Source of the DNA: an uncultured Flavobacteriales bacterium | GTDB taxonomy: Bacteria; Bacteroidota; Bacteroidia; Flavobacteriales; Schleiferiaceae | NCBI GenBank assembly: GCA_905478295.1 | Contig: CAJQHZ010000002.1 | Span: forward strand, 27,607-91,606 | DNA: 64,000 nt | Direction of reading: 5' to 3' | Part shown: positions 17,667 to 25,265 of the stretch, one piece after another | Position numbering within the stretch: position 1 is the first letter of the stretch | How the letters are laid out: each line of letters opens with the position of its first letter | Notes under the pieces: model-generated | What the model was told of the DNA's origin: nothing | Databases searched by the model: none | What the model saw: the letters and a program-made list of their open reading frames with translations, nothing else | Program-made: the position numbers and the translations under genes

Positions 17667-17701
17667 GAGGGCTAGAGTGGGGACTTTAGCCCTCTTTTTT
17701 T
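17667..17701 (+). terminator. Rho-independent terminator at the paaC / metal permease convergence
   Basis: GAGGGCTA and TAGCCCTC pair perfectly around a 12-base loop and are followed by seven T. The left arm overlaps the stop codon (17672-17674) of the minus-strand permease gene. There is no T-run on the minus strand, so it mainly serves transcripts from the left. Confidence 0.75.
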
Positions 17702-18520
17702 GCTCCATACAAAGGAGCCTGCGAACAAAATAAAACTTGCTACAGCCATAGAACCGCTAATCGACCCACCAACCCATTCTGAAAGAAAATATCCAAACAC
17801 CGCGCTCAGTAAGCCCTGGACTAAAATGTACAGTGTCATGCGTTTTAGATTATCGGTAATTAAGTACGCTGTTGCCGCGGGAACCACGAGAAAAGCAATC
17901 ACCAAAATAGCCCCTACACTTTCAAAGCTTACCACGGTTGCAACGCTTGTGGCGGCCATTAAGGTATAGTGCCAAATGGCTGTTTTAATTCCTAGACTCT
18001 TTGCATATTCACCGTTAAACGAGGTCAGTAGCCATCCTTTATAGCCCACCCAAAAAACCAATTGAACCAGGCCTAATAAGATCAGCAATGTCCAAACCGG
18101 TTCCGGCACTCCTAGGCCTAAAAAAGAACTGGTCTGAAGTGGAACAAAAGCAATTTCGCCGTGCAACACACAATCTGCGTCTATATCTGCCTGGCCTGCA
18201 TATTTTGTAACTAGAATAACACCTACAGCAAACAGGAAAGTAAACACTGTTCCCATTGCAGCATCTGCCTGCATCTTGCCTTTTGAAGAAAAAAACTGAA
18301 TGAGTAGCGTTGTGATAACACCCATAATTATAGCCCCTAGAAATAGTGGCACAGAAGCCCTAGAACCGCTTATTAAATACGCAATAACAATACCTGGAAG
18401 AACAGCGTGGCTCAGCGCGTCGCCCATCATGCTCATCCTTCTTAGCAATAAAAGGTTTCCTAACATCCCTGCTGAAGACGCTACTAAAAAGCCTGTTACG
18501 ATGATCCAAAACGCATCCAT
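17672..18520 (-). CDS. Metal ABC transporter permease (ZnuB/TroD type)
   Basis: Integral membrane subunit (282 residues, about eight membrane segments) of an ABC-3 family importer for zinc, manganese or iron. The early RRMSMMGDALSHAVLPG loop (about residues 27-43) is the signature of the family. It starts one base after the stop of the second permease gene, so both are co-translated. No ATPase gene is in this operon. Confidence 0.9.
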   Translation of the reverse strand: MDAFWIIVTGFLVASSAGMLGNLLLLRRMSMMGDALSHAVLPGIVIAYLISGSRASVPLFLGAIIMGVITTLLIQFFSSKGKMQADAAMGTVFTFLFAVGVILVTKYAGQADIDADCVLHGEIAFVPLQTSSFLGLGVPEPVWTLLILLGLVQLVFWVGYKGWLLTSFNGEYAKSLGIKTAIWHYTLMAATSVATVVSFESVGAILVIAFLVVPAATAYLITDNLKRMTLYILVQGLLSAVFGYFLSEWVGGSISGSMAVASFILFAGSFVWSKKRGLKSPL

Positions 18521-18521
18521 A

Positions 18522-19832
18522 TTATAGCGCGTTTATGGGGTTGTCTGGAACCAATTCGTGAATTTCCAACAAAGGGTTGAATCTTGAGCACAGGCCTAAT
18601 TCACCGAGTATTTCTGCTTCAATTTCTGGTGTTAAAAAGTGCTCCATCGTTTCTGCTTCGTCGTGAACCAAATTTATACTCATTTGCATGCGCCGCTGCA
18701 AATAGATCTCCCAAATCTTGTGTCGGCGATCTATTTCCGCCCCGTAAGAACGTCCTTGTGTTGAAAGCGTGAAACCTGTGTGTACTTTTTTAATCAAGCC
18801 TTTTCTTCGCAATCGGCGAACGGTTCTGTTCCATAAGCGCTGCTCAAAAAATTGACGTTGACTGATGCTTCTTCTGTTGAACAGCTTTCCTAGGCCCCTG
18901 ACTTCATTTTGTACCGCTGTCTTCAGAAGGTTTTCTTCATTTATTCTCCTTTTCAACAACAATTTGGACCATCGTTGATAAATTACTCCGCGTTTAGGAG
19001 CGAAAAGCATTGAAACAAAGGCAATCAAAGAAATAATTACAATCGTCCATGGGCCGGTAGGCATGGATGCTTGGCTGTAGCTAACAAATGCACCCAACCA
19101 TCCGGCTAAGGCACCAAAAAATCCACTCAATAGCAGTAACCTAACAAGGCTATTCGTCCAGAATCGGGCGGCGGTTGGCGGAATAATAAGCAGTGCACTC
19201 ATCATAACTATGCCCACAGCTTTAATGCCCACCGATATACTCAAAATGGTGATGAAGCTGATCAGGCCATCAATGAACTTTACGTTAATGCCTATAGCAT
19301 CCGCATATTCGAGGTTGAATACAACAGATTTGATGCTGTGATAAAAACTCAGGACTAATATCAAAACCAGGCCTGAAACCCAGGCAAAAGCAGTGCTATC
19401 CTCGGGAGTCATGGCCGCTGCATTTCCAAAGATATAATGGTCTAAGCCGCTCTGTTCGCCGCCGTAATTTGATTGTATGACTGTCAATAGCACAATACCA
19501 AAACCAAAGAAGCTTGAGAGTACAATGGCTAGCGCACTGTCCCCTTTAATTTTACTTTGTTGCGTAATGTAGTCGACGAGCAAAATACTTAACCAACCAC
19601 TTGTAGCGGCACCTATAATCAGCACATACGGGTTTTTCACACCGCTTAAAAGGAAGGCAATAAGCACTCCCGGAAGCATGCTGTGTGCAACGGTTTCTCC
19701 TACCAGTGTTTTCTTTCTCAAGAAATTAAAACTACCCACAGCTCCAGAAACACCACCTAATAAAAGCGTGGCCAATGCTACATAGCGCACATTGGGGTCT
19801 TGAAGTGTTAGATATTTGAGAAAGAGATCCAA
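18522..19832 (-). CDS. Metal ABC transporter permease fused to a DtxR/MntR-like repressor domain
   Basis: Protein of 436 residues in two parts. Residues 1 to about 285 form an ABC-3 permease (FLRKKTLVGETVAHSMLPG near residue 37, eight hydrophobic segments). The C-terminal about 150 residues are soluble and match the DtxR/MntR layout: a winged helix (RTVRRLRRKGLIKK, then FTLSTQGRSYG) followed by the metal-binding/dimerisation helix HDEAETMEHFLTPE. The same fusion is known in chlamydial YtgCR, where the repressor part is released by cleavage. It could therefore sense the imported metal and control this operon. The fusion is seen directly; repression and cleavage are inferred. It lies between the solute-binding protein gene (1-bp gap) and the other permease gene. 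Confidence 0.88.
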   Translation of the reverse strand: MDLFLKYLTLQDPNVRYVALATLLLGGVSGAVGSFNFLRKKTLVGETVAHSMLPGVLIAFLLSGVKNPYVLIIGAATSGWLSILLVDYITQQSKIKGDSALAIVLSSFFGFGIVLLTVIQSNYGGEQSGLDHYIFGNAAAMTPEDSTAFAWVSGLVLILVLSFYHSIKSVVFNLEYADAIGINVKFIDGLISFITILSISVGIKAVGIVMMSALLIIPPTAARFWTNSLVRLLLLSGFFGALAGWLGAFVSYSQASMPTGPWTIVIISLIAFVSMLFAPKRGVIYQRWSKLLLKRRINEENLLKTAVQNEVRGLGKLFNRRSISQRQFFEQRLWNRTVRRLRRKGLIKKVHTGFTLSTQGRSYGAEIDRRHKIWEIYLQRRMQMSINLVHDEAETMEHFLTPEIEAEILGELGLCSRFNPLLEIHELVPDNPINAL

Positions 19833-19833
19833 A

Positions 19834-20754
19834 CTAGCGTGCTAAATACGTTTTTAAAAGAGTTGCGTTAAACAACAACATTTCAAGGTATGTGTCTTGA
19901 TCTGCATCAGGGCCTAAAGAATCGCTTAAGAGCTCTGGACCTAAGACCACATCATACCCTTTGTCTTGACAACCGCGCTGAACGCTTTCCATGGCCTGCG
20001 GACTCACAATATTCTCTAAAAAGATGGCCGGAACTTTATTCACGCATATAAAATCAACCAATTCTGTGATTTCTCGTAAACCGAATTCACTCACTGTCGA
20101 GGCGCCCTGCAGGGTCTGCACACGCATACCAAAAGTACGTGCAAAATAACTGAGTGCATCGTGCGTAGTAATGACCAATCGTTGTTCAGGAGCGATGCGC
20201 TCAATAATTTTCTGTACAGAATCTGAAGTGTTTGCAATTTCTTGTTGGTAGTTAACAGTAGCGCTTTGAACCTGTGAAGCACTTTCAGGATAGGCCACTG
20301 AAAGTTGTTGCGCTATATCCCCAACAATGAATTGGACCAATTCTGTATCAAACCAATAGTGAGGGTCCTTACTCGCGGGGAAATTAGGGTCGCTAATAAT
20401 AATGGAGTCCGGAACGTTTGCCGCCGCATCAATGATACGCTTTCCCTCTATTTTCTCTAAAACATCAATGATTTTACCCTCTAGGTGCACACCGTGATAA
20501 ATGATAACGTCGGCAGCACGAATTGCATCTAAATCACGTTTGCTTGGCTTGTAGGTATGTGGGTCAATTCCTTTATCCAACAAAGCCGTAACTTCAAATA
20601 CATCGCCGGCAATATTCGTCAACCAATCTGCCACAATACTGGTTGTACACAACACCTTTGGCTTCGTACCAACATCAATAACCGTTTCGTTCTGTGGCGT
20701 TGAACAAGCTCCAAAAACAAATGCTAATACTAGAAAAAAAGGGGTAAAACGCAT
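19834..20754 (-). CDS. Zinc/manganese ABC transporter solute-binding lipoprotein (ZnuA/TroA family)
   Basis: Cluster A-1 substrate-binding protein. The start at 20754 (306 residues) puts the signal peptide at the N-terminus with lipobox VFGAC; the frame extends 9 codons further to 20781. Metal-ligand motifs are DPHTYKPSKRD (first His), YHGVHLEG (second His), a third His in THDALSYF and a C-terminal acidic residue. There is no long His-rich loop like that of many zinc-specific proteins, so manganese is possible. It is the first gene of the operon. Confidence 0.9.
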   Translation of the reverse strand: MRFTPFFLVLAFVFGACSTPQNETVIDVGTKPKVLCTTSIVADWLTNIAGDVFEVTALLDKGIDPHTYKPSKRDLDAIRAADVIIYHGVHLEGKIIDVLEKIEGKRIIDAAANVPDSIIISDPNFPASKDPHYWFDTELVQFIVGDIAQQLSVAYPESASQVQSATVNYQQEIANTSDSVQKIIERIAPEQRLVITTHDALSYFARTFGMRVQTLQGASTVSEFGLREITELVDFICVNKVPAIFLENIVSPQAMESVQRGCQDKGYDVVLGPELLSDSLGPDADQDTYLEMLLFNATLLKTYLAR

Positions 20755-20887
20755 CTTATTTAAATTAATTCTAAATAACAAAGGTAAGGCACAGGAAGGC
20801 CACTTAAAAAATCAGTAAAGCTATTTTTAGAATACAACAAAAGTCGTTCGTTATGTTTAATTTTATGCACTCACCTAAAACAAGAAC
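20755..20887. promoter_or_regulatory. Divergent control region between the metal ABC operon and the ALDH7 gene
   Basis: A 133-bp AT-rich gap with no gene. It holds an inverted pair TTCTAAA (20769-20775) and TTTAGAA (20826-20832), and an AT-rich imperfect dyad next to the start of the binding-protein gene. A DtxR/MntR-type operator is expected somewhere here if the fused repressor domain acts on its own operon, but no textbook site is visible. Confidence 0.3.
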
Positions 20888-22429
20888 ATGGGAAATTTCA
20901 CAGCAACCACTATCTTAAAAAACCTTGGCTTAGAAGCTAAAAACGCCGGTACGTCAATAGGAAATGAATGGCACAACTCTAATGAATGGATAGCTTCTTA
21001 TTCACCTATTGACTCTGCGCATTTAGGTGATGTAAGTGTGACCACAGAGGATCAATACAATACCGCGGTTTCAACTGCACATGCGGCTTCTAAAGATTGG
21101 AGAAATGTGCCTGCCCCTCAACGCGGTGAATACATTAGACAGTTCGGGAATGAATTAAGAAATAAAAAAGAAATGCTGGGTGCGCTGGTCTCACTAGAGA
21201 TGGGCAAAAGTTACCAGGAAGGACTGGGTGAAGTTCAAGAAATGATTGATATATGTGATTTTGCAGTGGGTCTATCACGCCAATTATATGGACTAACCAT
21301 CAAAAGTGAACGTTTAGATCATCACATGATGGAGCAATGGCATCCACTGGGTGTAGTAGGTGTAATCTCTGCCTTTAACTTCCCAGTTGCAGTATGGTCT
21401 TGGAACCTTACTTTAGCTTTAGTGTGTGGTAACACTGTAGTGTGGAAAGCCTCAGAAAAATCACCACTTTGCTCCGTCGCTTGCCAACATATTTGGAATA
21501 AAATCGCTTCTGACAATAATTTACCAGACGGTATTTCGTCCATTGTAAGCGGTAATTATAAAGTTGGTGAATGGATTACTAATGATACGCGTATTCCTTT
21601 AGTTTCAGCTACCGGGTCTACCCGCATGGGAAGAATTGTTGGCGCTGCAGTTGCTCAGCGATTTGGAAAAAGTATTCTTGAATTGGGGGGTAATAATGCT
21701 ATTATCATAACGCCTAGTTCGGATTTAAAAATGACTGTTACCGGAGCTGTTTTTGGAGCCGTTGGAACTTGTGGACAGCGTTGTACCTCTACTCGCCGTT
21801 TGATTATTCACGAATCAGTCTACGATAAAGTCCGTGATGCATTGGTTGGTGCTTATAACCAATTAAAAATTGGTAGCCCACTCGATGAATCAAATCACGT
21901 AGGCCCATTGACCGATGCAGATGCTGTTGCTGCGTTCTTAACAACCATTCAAAATGCCCAAAATGAAGGCGGTAAAGTCCTTTGTGGTGGTACCGTTTTA
22001 AGCGGTGGCATTTATGAAAATGGATTGTATGTGAAACCGTGTATTATTGAAGCTGAAAATCATTACAACGCGGTACAAACAGAAACTTTTGCGCCTATTC
22101 TCTACCTCATCAAGTATTCTGGAGACGTACATGAAGCGTTAGAACTTCAAAACGGTGTTCAGCAAGGTTTATCTTCAGCTATTATGACTAGCGACATGCG
22201 CGAAGCTCATATTTTCTTAAGCGAAAGTGGATCAGATTGTGGTATTGCTAATGTAAATATTGGAACTTCTGGGGCTGAAATAGGCGGAGCATTCGGTGGT
22301 GAAAAAGAAACAGGCGGAGGTCGTGAAAGCGGTTCAGACGCTTGGAAAGCTTATATGAGAAGACAAACAAATACAATTAATTACGGAAGTGATTTACCTT
22401 TAGCTCAGGGTATTGAATTTAATCTTTAG
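20888..22429 (+). CDS. ALDH7-family aldehyde dehydrogenase (alpha-aminoadipate semialdehyde dehydrogenase-like)
   Basis: NAD-dependent dehydrogenase of 513 residues in the antiquitin/AmaB group, which oxidises alpha-aminoadipate semialdehyde (piperideine-6-carboxylate) in lysine breakdown. Family marks are [23 protein letters not shown], the base glutamate in LELGGNNAI and the catalytic cysteine in CGQRCTS, plus the C-terminal [17 protein letters not shown]. Codons are more A/T-rich than those of the genes to the left. A GSCFA gene follows after 3 bp, so they are probably one transcript. Confidence 0.9.
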   Translation: MGNFTATTILKNLGLEAKNAGTSIGNEWHNSNEWIASYSPIDSAHLGDVSVTTEDQYNTAVSTAHAASKDWRNVPAPQRGEYIRQFGNELRNKKEMLGALVSLEMGKSYQEGLGEVQEMIDICDFAVGLSRQLYGLTIKSERLDHHMMEQWHPLGVVGVISAFNFPVAVWSWNLTLALVCGNTVVWKASEKSPLCSVACQHIWNKIASDNNLPDGISSIVSGNYKVGEWITNDTRIPLVSATGSTRMGRIVGAAVAQRFGKSILELGGNNAIIITPSSDLKMTVTGAVFGAVGTCGQRCTSTRRLIIHESVYDKVRDALVGAYNQLKIGSPLDESNHVGPLTDADAVAAFLTTIQNAQNEGGKVLCGGTVLSGGIYENGLYVKPCIIEAENHYNAVQTETFAPILYLIKYSGDVHEALELQNGVQQGLSSAIMTSDMREAHIFLSESGSDCGIANVNIGTSGAEIGGAFGGEKETGGGRESGSDAWKAYMRRQTNTINYGSDLPLAQGIEFNL

Positions 22430-22432
22430 ACC

Positions 22433-23203
22433 GTGATCACAACTGTTAAACCTGGAGGACCCGATCAATCGCGTCCTCCTTTTTTATTTTTTGGATTAGG
22501 CAGTTGTTTCGTACAAAATCTAGCTGCTCCATTGAATAAAATAAATATACCATATCAATTCAATCCTTTAGGAACCTCTTTTAATCCAGTGAGTATAGCG
22601 CAACAATTAGAATGGTTAATACAACCTGAGGTTACATTACAACAAAGTCATTTACACGAGGGGGTATACCACCAACTTCAAGCGGCAAATAAATTTCAGC
22701 ATGCAGATAAAAACTGTTTAGAAGCTTTTATTAATGATGCTCAAACCAACGCCCTCGATCATTTAAACCGAAGTGAACATCCAGTGCTTATTGTTTCGTT
22801 TGGTACGGCGCACTGTTGGGAAATGAACGGGACTATTGTGAATAACTGCCATAAACTACCTCAAGATCTATTCAAACGTAGATTATTAGAGTTAAGTGAG
22901 ATCACTAAGGCTTGGACTTTAATATTAACACATGTACCTAGGCGCTGGCAAATTATTTTTACCGTGAGCCCTGTAAAATATACAAAGGTAGGTCTAGAAG
23001 AAAACTTTATCAGTAAATCAATCTTACGACTCAGTATAAAATCACTCGTGGAGCAACATTATAACTGCTTCTATTTTCCTAGTTATGAAATAATTACAGA
23101 TGAATTACGGGATTATAGTTATTTTAAAGATAATGGAACTCACCCAAATGAAGCCGCAGTCGAAATAGTGTTTGAACGGTTTAGATCATTTCTTAATTTC
23201 TAA
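22433..23203 (+). CDS. GSCFA domain protein, start codon GTG
   Basis: Protein of 256 residues named for its N-terminal GSCF motif (here GLGSCFVQN, about residues 21-29), followed by NPLGTSFNP. The fold is thought to be SGNH-hydrolase-like; biochemical function is not established. The start is a GTG three bases after the upstream stop. Base composition is strikingly low in G+C: 17 of 60 bases in 22501-22560. Its last 18 bp overlap the 3' end of the convergent NUDIX gene. Confidence 0.85.
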   Translation: MITTVKPGGPDQSRPPFLFFGLGSCFVQNLAAPLNKINIPYQFNPLGTSFNPVSIAQQLEWLIQPEVTLQQSHLHEGVYHQLQAANKFQHADKNCLEAFINDAQTNALDHLNRSEHPVLIVSFGTAHCWEMNGTIVNNCHKLPQDLFKRRLLELSEITKAWTLILTHVPRRWQIIFTVSPVKYTKVGLEENFISKSILRLSIKSLVEQHYNCFYFPSYEIITDELRDYSYFKDNGTHPNEAAVEIVFERFRSFLNF

Positions 23204-23758
23204 AAAATCTGGACGTATAGCGGCTAGTTTTAACACTGCGGCAACGCTAATACTATCTGTTATTAATCCTTTAAGCACTTGATTGTAAAGTGTACTAAAA
23301 TGTAGGCGTTCTAAGCGAAGATTTTCCGTGTCTTCATGAGATGTACCTAAAAAGGTTAAAGATTCCGCTAAGAAGACCACAGCACGCTCATTCGTCACGC
23401 TATTACTTAAATCTATTTGAAGAAATTCAGTCCATTCATCAGCTGTATAACCTACTTCCTCTTGTAACTCGCGTTTTGCGCTTTCTAAAGGGTTTACTCC
23501 TAAGGGTCCACCACCCTCAGGAATTTCCCAGCTGTATGTATTTAATGGGAACCTGAATTGACCCACACGCCAGGTATAACCTTCGTGATCAATTGGAATT
23601 ATACCAATAGCTAAATTTTTAAAGTTCACTTCACCGTAAATACCAGTTGTACCTCCTGGAGTAATAACCTCATAATGCCGTACTGTGATCCAAGCATTAT
23701 CGTAAACCTCATTAAAGTTCTTAACTATCCAGTCTCCTCTATTTATATATATATTCAT
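23186..23758 (-). CDS. NUDIX hydrolase (ADP-ribose pyrophosphatase-like)
   Basis: Protein of 190 residues with a NUDIX box ending in RELQEEVGY (about residue 98). The glutamate expected seven residues before the box arginine is a valine here, but the REUxEExGU metal-binding core is intact. The PEGGGPL segment before it is typical of nucleoside-diphosphate-sugar hydrolases. It points away from the 400-bp AT-rich gap and its 3' end overlaps the GSCFA gene. The substrate is a guess from family. Confidence 0.87.
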   Translation of the reverse strand: MNIYINRGDWIVKNFNEVYDNAWITVRHYEVITPGGTTGIYGEVNFKNLAIGIIPIDHEGYTWRVGQFRFPLNTYSWEIPEGGGPLGVNPLESAKRELQEEVGYTADEWTEFLQIDLSNSVTNERAVVFLAESLTFLGTSHEDTENLRLERLHFSTLYNQVLKGLITDSISVAAVLKLAAIRPDFLEIKK

Positions 23759-23842
23759 TTTAAAAGATATATAGTAATATATATAGTGTGTTGATAACCG
23801 TGATAACTCACCGGTCTAAAAGTAATTATTAATGATAATTAT

Positions 23843-23926
23843 ACTTTATTAACACTTTTAATTTTATTTAAATAACTGATTAATAATATATTATATAAAA
23901 TTATTTAGTAGTGTTAATAATAAAGT
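23843..23926. repeat. Long imperfect AT-rich inverted repeat inside the candidate origin
   Basis: Left arm ACTTTATTAACACT (23843-23856) and right arm AGTGTTAATAATAAAGT (23910-23926) are complementary except for three extra bases in the right arm. The 53 bases between them are almost pure A+T and contain further TTTAAATAA/TTATTTA pairing. Each arm carries a DnaA-box-like TGTTAATAA in opposite orientation. Confidence 0.7.
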
Positions 23927-24080
23927 TCACTGCGGTAAGTTGATAAATAAAAAAGAACGCACAGGGCATATCTACTTTTTTTGAGTTTATAAATAAGAGA
24001 GAAGATTTTCTAACTCTATAAGCTCATGTTATTTTTTTTTTGAATTAGGTAAAACTTTGAAATAAGCAAGAAAAAGTTTT

Positions 24081-24109
24081 AAGAGGATATCATGTACTTA
24101 TCCTCTTTT
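24081..24109. other. Hairpin between the candidate origin and rpiB
   Basis: AAGAGGATA pairs perfectly with TATCCTCTT around a 9-base loop, followed by TTTT. It could be a terminator protecting rpiB from upstream transcription, or a structural part of the origin; the right arm contains the DnaA-box-like TTATCCTCT. Confidence 0.5.
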
Positions 24110-24160
24110 ACACACACAGTAATTCACAACTTTTACGACCTTTGAAGAAATTTACTACCC

Positions 24161-24592
24161 ATGAAAATAGCAATTGGTACTGACCATGCAGGTGTTGAGT
24201 TAAAAGAAGTTTTAATTCAATTAATAACAGAATTAAAGCACGAGGCACTTGATAAAGGTCCTTTCTCAAATGAAAGTGTTGATTACCCAGACTATGGTCA
24301 TGCCGTTGCTTCAGCTGTGGATCAAGGTCAGGCTGATTTAGGTATTGTTATTTGTGGTTCAGGTAATGGTATAAACATGACAGTTAATAAGCATCAAGGT
24401 ATTCGTGGTGCGTTGTGTTGGACACCAGAAATAGCAGCGCTTGCTCGTCAACATAACGACGCAAATATTGTAGCAATACCTGCACGATTCATTTCAACCG
24501 ACGAGGCAAAATTAATTGTTTCAGAGTTTCTAACTCAGGAATTTGAAGGTGGACGTCATCAAAGAAGGGTAGGTAAAATAGCTTGTAGTTGA
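24161..24592 (+). CDS. rpiB: Ribose-5-phosphate isomerase B
   Basis: Interconverts ribose-5-phosphate and ribulose-5-phosphate in the pentose phosphate pathway. The 143-residue protein begins IAIGTDHAGVELK and carries the catalytic cysteine in CGSGNGINM (about residue 67) and RHQRRV near the end. It is the first gene to the right of the AT-rich gap. Its stop is one base away from the stop of the convergent lipoprotein gene, with no terminator between. Confidence 0.94.
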   Translation: MKIAIGTDHAGVELKEVLIQLITELKHEALDKGPFSNESVDYPDYGHAVASAVDQGQADLGIVICGSGNGINMTVNKHQGIRGALCWTPEIAALARQHNDANIVAIPARFISTDEAKLIVSEFLTQEFEGGRHQRRVGKIACS

Positions 24593-24593
24593 T

Positions 24594-25265
24594 CTATTTA
24601 ACGATTTGATAGATTAATTCGCCTTCATAAGAGGTGAGTTTAACCTTAGCTTGTTGCTCCCAGATCCCCTGTAAGAATCGTAGAGAATAATTACCATAAG
24701 TTCCACTAGGTGCAGGAGTAGTTTCGAGAAGTTGTATTAATTCGATAGGCTCAATAACAGAAGGATAACCAGGAAGAACCTGTTTATCTTTATATATAGA
24801 CTCTATTAAATACTCCTTAAAGCTTCCTTTATAAAAAGGAAATAAAAATCCCCCTTTAACATCTGTATTTACAAACCAATTCACGGTTGCGTGCACTTCT
24901 AAACCTGAAGCAGCTACATATTCGATTGGATATGATTTTAAATCAGTGATAAGCGCTAGTCCATCCAGCTCACGGATGAATGGGTGATCAGTATTCAAAA
25001 CAAACAAAGGGTCTGTATTCGAGCGCTCAGCTACAATTACTTGATAATTATTTTTTAAGAACCAATTCGTAATAGAATCGTTCTTCATGCAATAACTATC
25101 TTGAAAAAATAATACTGCGGGATTTTTACCCCGTCCCATTTGGACCAATTTATAATTAGGGACGTTTGTTTCTATTTCCTTTATAAGTGAACAGTTAGTA
25201 ATTAATAATGACAGAGTTACAAGAATTACAGCGTTTTTTACGCGTAGTTTATCTACGTAAGTCAT
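24594..25265 (-). CDS. Hypothetical lipoprotein
   Basis: Unrecognised protein of 223 residues. A hydrophobic segment ending in LLITNC (cysteine about residue 25) looks like a lipoprotein signal peptide. The core (AVLFFQDSYC, YQVIVAERS, then LALITDLKSYPIEYVAASG) has the rhythm of an alpha/beta hydrolase, but no clear GxSxG nucleophile elbow is present. The only start that keeps the signal peptide is the ATG at 25265, which makes the 5' end overlap the divergent DUF4175 gene by 58 bp. The gene is AT-rich like its neighbours. Confidence 0.65.
   Translation of the reverse strand: MTYVDKLRVKNAVILVTLSLLITNCSLIKEIETNVPNYKLVQMGRGKNPAVLFFQDSYCMKNDSITNWFLKNNYQVIVAERSNTDPLFVLNTDHPFIRELDGLALITDLKSYPIEYVAASGLEVHATVNWFVNTDVKGGFLFPFYKGSFKEYLIESIYKDKQVLPGYPSVIEPIELIQLLETTPAPSGTYGNYSLRFLQGIWEQQAKVKLTSYEGELIYQIVK

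Larger units (their letters stand above)
23759..24160. other. Candidate chromosomal replication origin (oriC)
   Basis: A 402-bp gene-free region, 83 G+C in the 360 bases 23761-24120 (23%), falling to about 12% in 23821-23930. DnaA-box-like 9-mers are TGTTGATAA (23789-23797, one mismatch to TGTGGATAA), the adjacent CCGTGATAA (23798-23806), AGTTGATAA (23938-23946), TGTTAATAA (23912-23920), its inverse TTATTAACA (23847-23855) and TTATCCTCT (24098-24106). A long imperfect inverted repeat spans 23843-23926. It is flanked by divergent genes, mnmG (gidA) is 4 kb away, and two parS sites follow within 6 kb. Origin function is inferred; the dnaA gene is not in the window. Confidence 0.7.
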
